A stretch of 64,000 bases of DNA from Kitasatospora sp. NBC_00374 (GCF_041434935.1 NZ_CP107964.1:3162001-3226000); one strand, 5' to 3'; counted from the first letter of the stretch, positions 41,397-50,700 are shown. Program-made: numbers and translations. The notes: generated by a model not told the origin, from the letters alone.

Positions 41397-41860
41397 GTCT
41401 ACCGGTCATCCGGTAACCACTCGCGTTGAGCGGCACGGCAACCACCGGAATAGGGCGGCCCCGCGCACTGCGTCCTCGCTAGTGTTTTGTTACTAAAGGA
41501 ATCTCCAACCGATCCGAACGGACCGGCCGGGGATGTCAACATATCTGGCGTTGACTTTTGGCACGCTGTTGAGTTCTCAAGGAACGGACACTTCCTTCGG
41601 ACCGCCTTCCAGCGGGCCCTCCGGGCGCTTCGTTCGTGTTTCCCAGCTTACCAGATGTTTTCCGCTCCGTTTTCCGGAGTTTCACTCACCCGACTCGCCG
41701 GTCTTTCGTGTTTCCAGCTTATCAGACGTTTTCCGCGCCGTTTCCGGGCTTCCCTGTCCGATTCGCCTTCCGCCGGTCCGACCTGACGGCCTGTCCGACG
41801 TCCTGAACTCTAGCCGAACCCCACTCCGAAAAGCGAATCCAACCGCAATCCATAAAAGCG
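41397..41860 (-). promoter_or_regulatory. rRNA operon leader with repeated promoter-like blocks
   Basis: Gene-free region upstream of 16S. On the minus strand two imperfect copies of a block of about 55-70 nt carry TCTGATAAGCTGGAAACACG (41701-41735 region) and CTGGTAAGCTGGGAAACACG (41635-41665 region); in each, TAAGCT is the likely -10. A further TAGAGT -10 candidate is near 41810-41816. Close to 16S lies TTGAGAACTCAACAGCGTGCC (about 41560-41580), the conserved streptomycete processing/antitermination leader. Multiple tandem promoters are established for streptomycete rrn operons; which of these are used is inference. Confidence 0.7.
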
Positions 41861-41984
41861 CGCACGCCAATTCACACCGAGCCGCGACAAAGCACGACCC
41901 AGCCGAATGGAGATGGTGTTCCAAGGGATTGGCCGCCCCGGGACCGTCCGCGTAGACACGTGTCCGGTGCTCCCAGCCGAGCGA

Positions 41985-42722
41985 CTAGAGAACACTACGC
42001 CCATCCCGGTCGGGAGGCAAACTCCCGGTCCGCACCACCCAGTCGCAGCCGGCCCGGCCCTGCTTCACGTACTCGGCGTTGGGGTGATCGTTCGCGGCGA
42101 TCCGCAGCTCGGCGGCCTCGCGCGGGCCGCCGCCGCGCTGGTGGCGCCGGAGGAGTCGTTCGGTACGGACGGTCTCCTCCGCGTCGACGAACCACAGCTC
42201 GCTCATCAGCCGCCGGGCCGCCTGCCAGGGCTCGGCCGGCACGGCGAGGTAGTTGCCCTCGGTCACCACCAGGCGGGTGTGCGGGCGGACGACGTGGCGG
42301 GCGGCGACCGGTTCGTCCAGGTCCCGGTCGAAGTCCGGGACGAAGACGTCCCGGAACCGCTCGGTCGCCACCCGGTTCAGCAGCGCCAGGTAGCCCCAGG
42401 CGTCGAAGGTCTCGGGCGCACCCTTGCAGGCGCGCAGGCCGAGGCGGTCGAGCTGGGGGTTGGAGAGGTGGAACCCGTCGAGCGGGAGGTAGGCCGCGGC
42501 GTCCGCCCCTTCGCGCCGGACCACCTCGGCGACCACGTGGCGGGCGAGGGTCGACTTTCCGGCGGCCGGCGGCCCGGCGATGCCGAGGATGCTGCGGCCC
42601 TTCCGGCCGTCCCGGCCGTTCAGCAGCAGGAGGGCCCGCTCCACCGCCGTCTCGAACACTCGCTCCATGTCCGGTTCCGTCCCCAGAGGCGTCGTGGCGA
42701 CGCCGTCGCCGTCGTCGTGCAT
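41985..42722 (-). CDS. Uridine kinase/PanK-like P-loop nucleoside kinase
   Basis: 245-aa P-loop kinase. Walker A is LGIAGPPAAGKSTLARHV at about residue 46. The substrate region is YLPLDGFHLSNPQLDRLGL, followed by GAPETFDAWGYLALLNRV and VVTEGNYLAV. This is the pattern of the pantothenate/uridine/fructose kinase-like group found in actinobacteria. The ATG at 42722 has AGGG 8 nt upstream; an ATG at 42668 is also possible. It lies only 10 nt downstream of the S66 peptidase gene and so is co-transcribed with it. It lies upstream of and in the same direction as the rRNA operon. Its true substrate is unknown. Confidence 0.85.
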   Translation of the reverse strand: MHDDGDGVATTPLGTEPDMERVFETAVERALLLLNGRDGRKGRSILGIAGPPAAGKSTLARHVVAEVVRREGADAAAYLPLDGFHLSNPQLDRLGLRACKGAPETFDAWGYLALLNRVATERFRDVFVPDFDRDLDEPVAARHVVRPHTRLVVTEGNYLAVPAEPWQAARRLMSELWFVDAEETVRTERLLRRHQRGGGPREAAELRIAANDHPNAEYVKQGRAGCDWVVRTGSLPPDRDGRSVL

Positions 42723-42732
42723 GGGGCGCACC

Positions 42733-43728
42733 CTACTGACCCGGCACCGACTGCCCGTCGCCGGTCGGGGCGGGCGGCGCCAGCGCGGGCTCGTCCAGGG
42801 TGAGGGTGCGGGCGTCCGCGTCGAGGGTGGCGGGGACGCCGAGCGGGACGGTCAGGCTGGTCGGTCCGTGGCCGAAACCGAGCTCCCAGACGACGGGGAC
42901 CCCGAGTGGTGCGAGGCGGTCGAGCATCACCTCGCGGACCCGGTCGGCCGGGCCGCAGCCCTCCCAGGAGCCGAGGGCGATGCCGGCCACGCCCTCCAGG
43001 GCACCGGAGCGGAGCAGCTGGGTGAGGATGCGGTCCAGCTGGTACGGCTGCTGGTTGACGTCCTCCAGCAGGAGGACGGTGCCGGCGTAGGAGCGGCGGG
43101 CGGTGGCGGTGCCGCGTTCGGAGGCCAGCCCGGCTGCGTAGCCGCCGGCCGTGACGCCGTGGGCGCGGCCGGGGACGAGCGTCCCGGCGCCTGCCGAGGT
43201 GAGGACCGTGGTGGTGTCGGGCCGGAAGAGGGTGCGGCGGAGGTGCTCGGCGGTCGGCCCGTCCGTGGTGAAGGCGGTGGCGGCGGCCATCGGGCCGTAG
43301 AGGGTGGGGATGCCGAGGTGTCGTGCGACGGCCTCGTGGAGCACGGTGGCGTCGCTGAAGCCGACCAGGACCTTGGGGGGTGCGGCGCGCAGCGCGTCCC
43401 AGTCGAGCAGGTCGACCATGCGCTGGGTGCCGTAGCCGCCGCGTATGCAGATCACGGCGGCGACGGCGGGGTCGAGCCAGGCCTGCTGGAAGTCGGCGGC
43501 GCGTTCGGCGTCGGTACCGGCGAGGTGGCCGAGGACGGGGTGGCGGGCGTCGTGGTGGGGGGCCGGGCGGACGTCGAGCCCCCAGGAGCGGAGGATCTCG
43601 GTGCCGTGTGCCAGCCTGGCCGGGTCGATCGGTCCGCTGGGGGCGACCAGCGCCACCCGGTCGCCGGGGACCAGGTGGCGCGGTCGACGGGACGACCGAT
43701 CGCGGTGCCGGGACGGGTTCTGAGACAT
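42733..43728 (-). CDS. S66-family LD-carboxypeptidase
   Basis: 331-aa LdcA-type peptidase that would release D-Ala from the L,D-bond of murein tetrapeptides during peptidoglycan recycling. The conserved elements are GDRVALVAPSGPID, ICIRGGYGTQRMVDLLDW, nucleophile Ser in VLVGFSDATVLHEAV, and the Glu/His region LLLEDVNQQPYQLDRILTQLL and GFGHGPTSLTVPLG. No signal peptide is visible, so it is cytoplasmic. It is followed 10 nt later by the P-loop kinase gene. Confidence 0.9.
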   Translation of the reverse strand: MSQNPSRHRDRSSRRPRHLVPGDRVALVAPSGPIDPARLAHGTEILRSWGLDVRPAPHHDARHPVLGHLAGTDAERAADFQQAWLDPAVAAVICIRGGYGTQRMVDLLDWDALRAAPPKVLVGFSDATVLHEAVARHLGIPTLYGPMAAATAFTTDGPTAEHLRRTLFRPDTTTVLTSAGAGTLVPGRAHGVTAGGYAAGLASERGTATARRSYAGTVLLLEDVNQQPYQLDRILTQLLRSGALEGVAGIALGSWEGCGPADRVREVMLDRLAPLGVPVVWELGFGHGPTSLTVPLGVPATLDADARTLTLDEPALAPPAPTGDGQSVPGQ

Positions 43729-43783
43729 CGACAGGGCCTTTCGAACGGGCTGCTCGGCCGACCACGTTATCCCCCGTCGGAGG

Positions 43784-44794
43784 TCAGACCGATCCCATCA
43801 CCGCCCGGACCTCGGCCAGGGTGGTGTCCGCGACGGCGTTGGCGCGCTCGCTGCCGGCCCGCAGGACCCGGCGCAGGTGGTCCCGGTCGGCGGCGAGTGC
43901 GGTGCGTCGGGCCCGCAACGGGCGCAGGTGCTCGTTGACGGCCTCGGTGACGGTGGCCTTGAGCCGGGCCGCGCCGCCGGAGCCGATCTCCTCGGCCACC
44001 GCATGCGGGTCGCGGTCCTGGCAGAGGGCGGCGAGCCGGAGCAGGCCGGAGACTCCGGGGCGGCGTTCGGGGTCGTAGCCGATCTGCCGGTCGGCGTCGG
44101 TGGTGGCGGCCCGGATCAGGCGGGCGGTCTCGTCCTCGGTGGCGCCGAGGGGGATGGCGTTGCCCCGGCTCTTGCTCATCTTGCCGCCGTCGGTACCGGC
44201 CAGGAGCGGGGCCGGGGAGAGCAGTGCCTGCGGCTCGGGGAAGAGGTCGGTGCGGTAGCGGTCGTTGAACCGCCGCGCGATGGTGCGGGTGACCTCCAGG
44301 TGCGGGAGCTGGTCCTGGCCGACCGGTACCAGGTCGGGCTTGCAGAAGAGGATGTCGGCGGCCTGGTGGACGGGGTAGGTGAACATCAGTCCGCTGACGG
44401 CGGCCTGCCGGGAGTGGGCGATCTCGTCCTTGACGGTGGGGTTGCGGCCGAGCTCGGCGACGCTGACGAGGCTGAGGAAGGGCAGCAGCAGCTGGTTGAG
44501 GGCGGGTACGGAGCTGTGGGTGAAGACCGTGGCCCGCTCCGGGTCGATGCCGGCGGCGAGGTAGTCGAGGACCAGGTTCTCGGCGTGCTCGGCGGGCCGG
44601 TCGGCGAGGTCACGGTCGGTCAGGACCTGGTAGTCGGCGATCACCAGGAACAGTTCGATACCGGCGTCCTGCAGCCGGACGCGGTTCTGCAGGGTGCCGA
44701 AGTAGTGGCCGAGGTGGAGCGGGCCGGTGGGGCGGTCACCGGTGAGGACGCGGTGGCGTTCGGGCCTGCGGCAGGCGGATTCGAGGGTGAGCAC
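43784..44794 (-). CDS. trpS: Tryptophanyl-tRNA synthetase (auxiliary-type, attenuator-controlled)
   Basis: 336-aa class I synthetase that charges tRNA-Trp. The HIGH motif is HLGH (residues 27-30) in GDRPTGPLHLGHYFG, and KMSKS is at 205-209. Other markers are AELGRNPTVKDEI, FTYPVHQAADILF and VGQDQLPHLEVTR. Its 5' leader holds a complete attenuator with a short Trp-containing peptide. From memory, S. coelicolor has two such enzymes, and the auxiliary, indolmycin-resistant one (trpRS1, SCO3334) is controlled by ribosome-mediated attenuation. The leader here and the divergent HTH-like neighbour match that locus. The GTG at 44794 follows AGGAG by 6 nt. Confidence 0.92.
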   Translation of the reverse strand: MLTLESACRRPERHRVLTGDRPTGPLHLGHYFGTLQNRVRLQDAGIELFLVIADYQVLTDRDLADRPAEHAENLVLDYLAAGIDPERATVFTHSSVPALNQLLLPFLSLVSVAELGRNPTVKDEIAHSRQAAVSGLMFTYPVHQAADILFCKPDLVPVGQDQLPHLEVTRTIARRFNDRYRTDLFPEPQALLSPAPLLAGTDGGKMSKSRGNAIPLGATEDETARLIRAATTDADRQIGYDPERRPGVSGLLRLAALCQDRDPHAVAEEIGSGGAARLKATVTEAVNEHLRPLRARRTALAADRDHLRRVLRAGSERANAVADTTLAEVRAVMGSV

Positions 44795-44877
44795 GGGTTC
44801 TCCTACGGGATGGCTGCGGTGTCGGGTGCTGCCGTCCGCCGGGCCCGGGTCCGGCCGGAATCCGTGGGGGAAACGCG

Positions 44878-44944
44878 ACAGGGCCGTCCGAACGGACGGC
44901 CCTGTGGTCCTGCGTGAGGGGTGGCCGTCCTAGGACGGCCACCC
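44878..44944 (-). promoter_or_regulatory. Tryptophan attenuator (four-segment leader)
   Basis: Minus-strand order: segment 1 GGGTGGCCGTCC (44944-44933), segment 2 GGACGGCCACCC (44930-44919), segment 3 ACAGGGCCGTCCG (44905-44893), segment 4 CGGACGGCCCTGT (44890-44878). Segments 1:2 and 3:4 pair perfectly; 3:4 is a 13-bp terminator hairpin with a 2-nt loop. Segment 2 can pair with 3 over GGACGGCC to form an antiterminator. The single Trp codon of the leader peptide (44941-44939) lies in segment 1, so a stalled ribosome would free segment 2. A T-rich stretch after the terminator is weak (GCGTTTCC). Confidence 0.88.
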
Positions 44945-44977
44945 GCTCAGGCGGGACGAGAGATGCGGGGGCTTCAT
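44930..44977 (-). CDS. trpS leader peptide (15 aa)
   Basis: Short reading frame MKPPHLSSRLSGWPS followed by TAG. The only Trp is codon 13, immediately before the stop and inside attenuator segment 1. No Shine-Dalgarno sequence precedes the ATG; the predicted transcription start is within a few nucleotides of it, so translation may be leaderless. The role would be sensing charged tRNA-Trp; the peptide itself need not have a function. Confidence 0.8.
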   Translation of the reverse strand: MKPPHLSSRLSGWPS

Positions 44978-44986
44978 GGTGGCGAT

Positions 44987-45015
44987 GGTATGTCGCCGGC
45001 ACGGTCCGGTGTCGA
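44987..45015 (-). promoter_or_regulatory. Predicted trpS leader promoter
   Basis: TCGACA (-35; 45015-45010) and CATACC (-10; 44992-44987) with a 17-bp spacer on the minus strand. The transcription start is predicted at about 44978-44981, at or just before the leader ATG at 44977. Confidence 0.6.
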
Positions 45016-45199
45016 GGCGTTTTCGGTGCGACGGGCGGACGGCCGCGTGGCAGGCGGGGGACGGTGGCGCGGCCGGCGGCGACGCGGCGCACGGCGCGCG
45101 AAGGCGCTTTCGGAGCGTCAGCGGACCGGCGGCCCTTGGCCGCTCGCACTCCGGTGGGGCAGGATCGTCGCTGTCCAGTACACGGAGGGCCTCGCCACC

Positions 45200-46033
45200 A
45201 TGACCACGCTCGACCGGACCAGCCCCGAACCGGCCCCGCCCGACCGGCCGCCGACCCCCGGGTCGGCGGCCGGGCCCGGCGAGCCCGCCCGCAGGAACGG
45301 TCTAGCGAGCGAGGTCGAGGAGCGGACGGCCGCCAAGCTGCTGAGCGCGCTCGGGGCCCGCCTGCGGGCCGCGTACGAGCAGGGCGCCGAGCTCGACGAA
45401 CTGGCGGCCGCGAGCCACCAGTCGCTGCCCGCGGTGACCCGGCTGCTGGAGGCCGCCGGGGTCGATCTGACGCTCGGGCGCCCGCTGCCGGCCCGTTCGA
45501 CGGCGCCGGCCGCGCCCGGCACCGTGGCGGCGGCCGGCGGCCGGCAGCTGCGACGGCTGCGGCGGCCGACCCCGTCGCGCCGGTTGAGCCGGATCCACCC
45601 GCCGCCGTACCCCTCGGAGGACGGGGCGCCGGCTGCCGGCCCGGGAGGCCCGGACGGTGACCCGGCGGTCGGAGCCGACGAGCAGGGCCGGGACGCGGCG
45701 ACCGTGGCACCGGGAGCGCCACTGGGGATCCTGATCGGCGCCTCCCCCACCCATCTCGAAGCCGCGGGCCAGCTGGGCAGCCGGCCGCCCCGGCGGGTGC
45801 CGGCCGATCTGGTCCGGGCCGGACGCGGCACCAGTCTGGTGGTGCTGCCCTCCTGGCGCCCGGCGATCGTGGTGTCGGTGCCGACCGAACGGCTGCTGGC
45901 CTCGACCGGGCTGGCTTTCGAGCAGCTCTCCGGGGCCCGGCTCTCGGTGGTGATCAATCCCGACGCCCTGCACGACCGCGAACTCGACCTGCGGGACTGG
46001 CAGGCCGAGGACCGCCGCTCCCGCTCGCGCTGA
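45200..46033 (+). CDS. Conserved hypothetical protein with HTH-like segment
   Basis: 277 aa, function unknown. An N-terminal helical part (ERTAAKLLSALGARLRAAYEQGAELDELAAASHQSLPAVTRLLEAAGVDL-type, residues 40-90) looks like a helix-turn-helix. A Pro/Gly-rich linker follows, then a C-terminal alpha/beta region (GILIGASPTHLEAAGQLGSR, SLVVLPSWRPAIVVSVPTERLL, LSVVINPDALHDRELDLRDW). It is divergent from trpS; the same neighbour is recalled beside trpRS1 in S. coelicolor. The ATG at 45200 follows GGAGG by 11 nt. It may be DNA-binding, but this is not certain. Confidence 0.75.
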   Translation: MTTLDRTSPEPAPPDRPPTPGSAAGPGEPARRNGLASEVEERTAAKLLSALGARLRAAYEQGAELDELAAASHQSLPAVTRLLEAAGVDLTLGRPLPARSTAPAAPGTVAAAGGRQLRRLRRPTPSRRLSRIHPPPYPSEDGAPAAGPGGPDGDPAVGADEQGRDAATVAPGAPLGILIGASPTHLEAAGQLGSRPPRRVPADLVRAGRGTSLVVLPSWRPAIVVSVPTERLLASTGLAFEQLSGARLSVVINPDALHDRELDLRDWQAEDRRSRSR

Positions 46034-46060
46034 CGCGGGGCCGCCGTACGGCGGCGGAGG

Positions 46061-46603
46061 TCAGCGGCGCGGGCCGTTCGGCAGGTAGCCGAGGTGGACG
46101 GGTGCCGCAGGATCCGTCCCCGCGCACCAGTCGTCGCGGACGGCGTCAAGCAGGGCGGGCAGGTTCGGGGGCCAGAACGGGCCGGCGTCGCGCCCGGCCA
46201 GCTCGGCCGGGCTCCACCAGCGCCAGTCGAGGATCCGGTCGGCCCTGTGCGCCGCGCTCAGATCGCCGGTCGGGGGCCGGTGAGGTCCCCGGCCCAGGTA
46301 GATGTGCTCGTGCTGGCGGACCGGTGTGCCGTGCCAGGTGAAGTCGTGCTCCCAGGTGCAGAGCAGCGGGCCGGGGCGCAGATCCGTCCAGCCGGTCTCC
46401 TCGCGGAGCTCCCGGAGGGCGGCTTCCACGGGCGACTCGCCCGTCTCCAGGCCGCCGCCGGGCATGTTCCAGTGCACCCCGACCTCGCTGTTGTCGGAGC
46501 GGAGCAGGAAGACCCGGCCCGCCGGATCGATCACCGCCGTCCGCGCGGCCTGCCGGGGTCGGCGCGGCGCCGACGAGTTCGCTGCCCGCCACCGAATTCG
46601 CAC
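46061..46603 (-). CDS. NUDIX hydrolase
   Basis: 180-aa diphosphohydrolase. The Nudix box GGGLETGESPVEAALRELREETGW-type element (G-x5-E-x7-REL-x-EE-x-G) is complete at about residues 50-72. It is preceded by RTAVIDPAGRVFLLRSDNS and followed by a WEHDF region and WRWWSPAEL. The GTG at 46603 is chosen because it is at the domain start and has AGGGTGG upstream. Substrate unknown. It is convergent with the HTH-like gene and divergent from the ATP-grasp gene. Confidence 0.88.
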   Translation of the reverse strand: MRIRWRAANSSAPRRPRQAARTAVIDPAGRVFLLRSDNSEVGVHWNMPGGGLETGESPVEAALRELREETGWTDLRPGPLLCTWEHDFTWHGTPVRQHEHIYLGRGPHRPPTGDLSAAHRADRILDWRWWSPAELAGRDAGPFWPPNLPALLDAVRDDWCAGTDPAAPVHLGYLPNGPRR

Positions 46604-46720
46604 CGGCCCACCCTGGCAGAGGCCTTGGCGGCTGTCGAGCGGATTCCGGCCTCGCGGGACACCGGCGGGCGGTGCCGAAATCACCCTGCTCACAGGCCTG
46701 TTCGCCGTACCCTGATCCGC

Positions 46721-47599
46721 ATGCAGGCACCCTCGATCCTCTTCCCGGCGGACCCGCTCGCGCCGCGCCGCCCCGATCCGCACTACGTCCAGGAGGCCCG
46801 GCAGGTACGGGAGTTGGGCGGCGAGAGTGTCCTGGTGGACCATGACGCGCTGCTCGCGGGAGACGCGGAGCGGGCCGTCGGGCGGGTGCCGGTCGGGCAG
46901 GGCCCGCTCTGGTACCGGGGGTGGATGATGCCGGTCGCGGCGTACACGGCGCTCGGCGAGGCGCTGGCGGCGCGCGGGTGCTCCCTGCTGACCACCCCGG
47001 CCGGCTACGCGGACGCGCACCAGCTGCCGGGCTGGTACGAGGTGTTCGACGGTGTCACGCCGGAGAGCACCTGGATCCCCGGCGGCGCACCGGACGGCAG
47101 CGCGCTCGCGGCGGCGGCCGAGCTGCTCGGCGGCAGCGGCCCGGCCGTGGTGAAGGACTACGTGAAGTCCCGCAAACACGAGTGGGCGGAGGCCTGTTTC
47201 GTCCCGGACCTCGCGGATCCGGCAGGGCTGGCACGCGTGGTCGCCCGCTTCGTCGAGCTGCAGGGCGAGTACCTGGCGGGCGGGGTGGTACTGCGCCGGT
47301 ACGAGGAGTTCGTGCGCGACGAGGCCGGCCGGACGGTGGAGGCCAGGGTCTGGTGGATGGACGGGGAGCCGGTCCTGGTCGGCCCGCACCCGGACGTCCC
47401 CGAGCTGGATCCGGCCCCGGACCTGTCGCAGGTGCAGCCGCTGGTCCGCAGGCTGGGGTGCCGGTTCATCACGACCGACCTGGCGCTGCGCGCCGACGGT
47501 GGCGGCTGGCGGGTGGTGGAGGTCGGGGACGGGCAGGTCAGCGAGCTGCCGAAGGGCGTCCGCTCGGGGTCGCTGCTGACCTCGCTGATCGCCGCCTGA
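46721..47599 (+). CDS. ATP-grasp domain protein (R2K-like)
   Basis: 292-aa ATP-grasp ligase-type protein. Evidence: an N-terminal domain with ILFPADPLAPRRPDPHYVQEAR; nucleotide-site lysines in PAVVKDYVKSRKHEWAEACF; and Mg/ATP residues in LAGGVVLRRYEEFVRD, EARVWWMDGEPVLVG and WRVVEVGDGQVSELP. This matches the R2K group of ATP-grasp proteins, some of which may act in peptide tagging; substrates are unknown. It ends at a strong bidirectional terminator facing the ABC transporter gene. Confidence 0.85.
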   Translation: MQAPSILFPADPLAPRRPDPHYVQEARQVRELGGESVLVDHDALLAGDAERAVGRVPVGQGPLWYRGWMMPVAAYTALGEALAARGCSLLTTPAGYADAHQLPGWYEVFDGVTPESTWIPGGAPDGSALAAAAELLGGSGPAVVKDYVKSRKHEWAEACFVPDLADPAGLARVVARFVELQGEYLAGGVVLRRYEEFVRDEAGRTVEARVWWMDGEPVLVGPHPDVPELDPAPDLSQVQPLVRRLGCRFITTDLALRADGGGWRVVEVGDGQVSELPKGVRSGSLLTSLIAA

Positions 47600-47609
47600 C
47601 CACGGTACC

Positions 47610-47653
47610 GACGCCTCGGGGCCGGCCCGGTGACGGGCCGGCCCCGAGGCGTC
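47610..47653. terminator. Bidirectional terminator between convergent genes
   Basis: Perfect 20-bp stem (arm gacgcctcggggccggcccg) with a 4-nt loop, between the ATP-grasp and ABC transporter stop codons. Confidence 0.9.
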
Positions 47654-47694
47654 GGGCGTGGTGGGTCGGGCGTGGTAGGTCGGGCGTGGTGCCG
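47652..47694. repeat. Short tandem repeat gtcgggcgtggt(g/a)g
   Basis: Three near-identical 14-mer copies directly after the terminator and before the ABC transporter stop. No function is evident. Confidence 0.65.
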
Positions 47695-47700
47695 GGGTGC

Positions 47701-50700
47701 TCAGCCGCCGACCGGCGCCGGGTGGCCGTCCGCGACGAAGGCCTCCCAGAGCCGGGTGTAGGTCCCGCCGCGGGCCAGCAGCTCGGTGTGGGTACCGTCC
47801 TCGACCACCCGGCCGCGGTCCAGCACCACCACCCGGTCGGCCCGCTCGGCCGTGCTGAGCCGGTGGGCGATGACCAGCGTCGTTCGCCCGCCGCTGAGCC
47901 GCTCGGCCGCGCGGTTGACCGCGGCCTCGGTGGCGAGGTCGAGCGCGGCGGTGGCCTCGTCGAGGAGCAGCAGGTCAGGGTCGACCAGTTCGGCGCGGGC
48001 CAGGGCGATCAGCTGGCGCTGGCCGGCCGACAGGTTGCGGCCGCGGGCGGCGATCGGATGGTCGTAGCCGTCGGGCAGCCGCGTGATCATGTCGTGCGCG
48101 CCGACCGCCCGGGCCGCCGCCTCCACCTCCGCGGCCGTGGCGCCGGGCCGGCCGTAGGCGATGGACTCGCGCACGGTGCCGGCGAACAGGTAGGCCTCCT
48201 GCGGGACGACGCCCAGCCGGTGCCGGTACTGCGCCAGGTCGTACGCGGTGACGTCGGTCCCGTCGATACGCACGGTGCCGGCGGTCGCGTCGTAGAACCG
48301 GGCCACCAGCTTGACCAGGGTGGACTTGCCCGCGCCGGTCTCGCCGACCAGGGCGACGGTCTGCCCGGCCGGGATCCGCAGGTCGATCCCGGAGAGGACG
48401 TCGGGGTTGCCCTCGCCGCCGCCGTTGTACGCGAAGCTGACGCCCTCGAACTCGACCTCGCCGCGCAGGTCCCCGATCGGGACGGGTCGCGCGGCCTGCG
48501 GGGTGCTGGTCGGGGTGCGCAGCAGGTCGCGGATCCGGCCGAGACCGACGGCGGCCTGCTGGTAGCCGTCGAAGACCTGGGAGAGCTGGTTGACCGGGGC
48601 GAAGAACAGGTCGATGTACAGCAGGTAGGCCACCAGCGCGCCGATGGTCAGGGTGCCGGACTCCACCCGGGACGCCCCGACGATCAGGACCAGGGCGGCG
48701 GCGACGCTGGAGAGGAACTGGACGAACGGGAAGTACAGCGAGATGTACAGCTGCGCCCGGGCCCGGGCGTCGCGGTAGGCGAGGCCGTTGGCGACGAAGC
48801 GGTCGGTGTTGAGGTCCTGGCGGCGGAAGGCCTGGACGATCCGCATGCCCGCGACGTTCTCCTGGAGGTCCGCGTTGACGGTGCTGATCAGGTCGCGGGA
48901 GATCTGGTACTGGGCCGCGGACTTCTTGCGGAACACCAGGGTGGCCACCACGAGCAGCGGCAGGACCGCGAAGACCACCAGGGCCAGGCCGGCGTCGATG
49001 ATCAGCAGGGCCGCGAAGATCCCGAAGAAGGTCAGCAGGCTGACCACCGCGGTGACCACGCCGGTCTGCAGGAAGGTCGAGATCGAGTCGACGTCGGTGG
49101 TCATCCGGGTCATGATCCGGCCGGTCAGCTCGCGCTCGTAGTAGTCGAGGCCGAGCCGGTTGAGGTGCGCGAAGATCTTCAGCCGCAGGGTGTAGAGGAC
49201 GCGTTCGCCGGTCCGGCCGGAGACCCGGGTCTCGGCGCTCTGCACCAGCCAGTCGAGGAGCACGATGACCAGGGCGGCCAGCGCGGCGACCGTGACGCCG
49301 GCCATGGCGGCCTTGCTGACACCGCCGTCGATGCCGTGCCGGATCAGGACCGGGAGGGCCAGGCCGGCCGCCGTGTCGAGGGCGACCAGCAGCAGCGCGA
49401 GCGCCAGCGGGCGCCGGAACGGGGCGAGCAGGCGGCGGAGGCTGAAGTTCGGGTCACCGGCCTCGGCGGCCTCCACCGGGATGTCCGGGGTGTCGGCGGC
49501 GGGCGGAAGGGCCGCGACCTTGGCGAGCAGGTCGGGCGTCGAACCGGCGGCCTGCGGGGTGCGGGCCGCTCCGGCGGGGGCGGTGCCCTGCGCGGGCGCC
49601 GGGGCCTGCGGTGCGGCCGAGTGCGGGGCGGGAGTCGTCAGCGCGGGTGGCTTCGGGGCGAGGGCCTGCTGCCGTGCGGGTGCGGCGGCGGAGACCGCGT
49701 CGATCGGGGGTTCCGGCTCCGCGAGGGCGTCCGGATCGGTGATGAGTGCCCGGTACAGCGGACATCGGGCCTCCAGCTCCTCGTGGGTGCCGAGGTCGAC
49801 CAGGCGGCCGCGCTCCAGGACGGCGATCCGGTCGGCCAGCTGGAGGGTGGATCTGCGGTGGGCGATCAGCAGGGTGGTGCGGCCGGCCATCACACTGCGC
49901 AGCGCCTCGTGGATCTCCGCCTCCACCCGCGGGTCGACGGCCGAGGTGGCGTCGTCGAGCAGCAGGACCCGCGGGTCGGTGAGGATGGCGCGGGCGAGGG
50001 CGATCCGCTGGCGCTGGCCGCCGGAGAGGGTGAGGCCCTGCTCGCCGACCCTGGTGTCGTAGCCGTCGGGGAGCTCGCGGACGAAGCCGTCGGCCTGCGC
50101 GGCGACGGCGGCGGCCGTGATCTGCTGCTCGGTGGCCTCGGGGTGTCCGTAGGAGATGTTGGTGCGGACGGTGTCGGAGAAGAGGAAGCTGTCCTCGGGC
50201 ACGATGCCGACCGTGGCGCGGACCGAGTCGAGGGTGAGTTCCCGCAGGTCGCGGCCGTAGAGGCGGATCACGCCCGCGGTCGGGTCGTAGAACCGCGGGA
50301 CGAGCTGCGCGACGGTGGACTTGCCCGAGCCGGAGGCGCCGACCAGGGCGACCGTCTCCCCGGGGGCGATCCGCAGGTCGAGCCGGTGCAGGACGGGTTC
50401 GGCGCGACGGGTCTGCCCGGCCGGGTCGGCGGCGGACTCGCGGTGCTCGTGCTCCTGGTCGCGGTCGTGCCCGGAGTCGTGCGCGTGGTCGCGGTAGTGG
50501 AAGTCCACACCGGCCAGTTCCAGTGCGGGGGTGCCCGGCGGGGCCGTGGCGGGGTCGAGCGGGTGGGCGTCCGGGCGTTCCTTGATCCGCGGCTGCTGGT
50601 CGACCAGCTGCAGGACGCGCTCGACGCCGGCCCTGGCCTGCTGGCCGACGGTGATCACCATGGCGAGCATCCGGACCGGGCCGGTCAGCTGGGCGACGTA

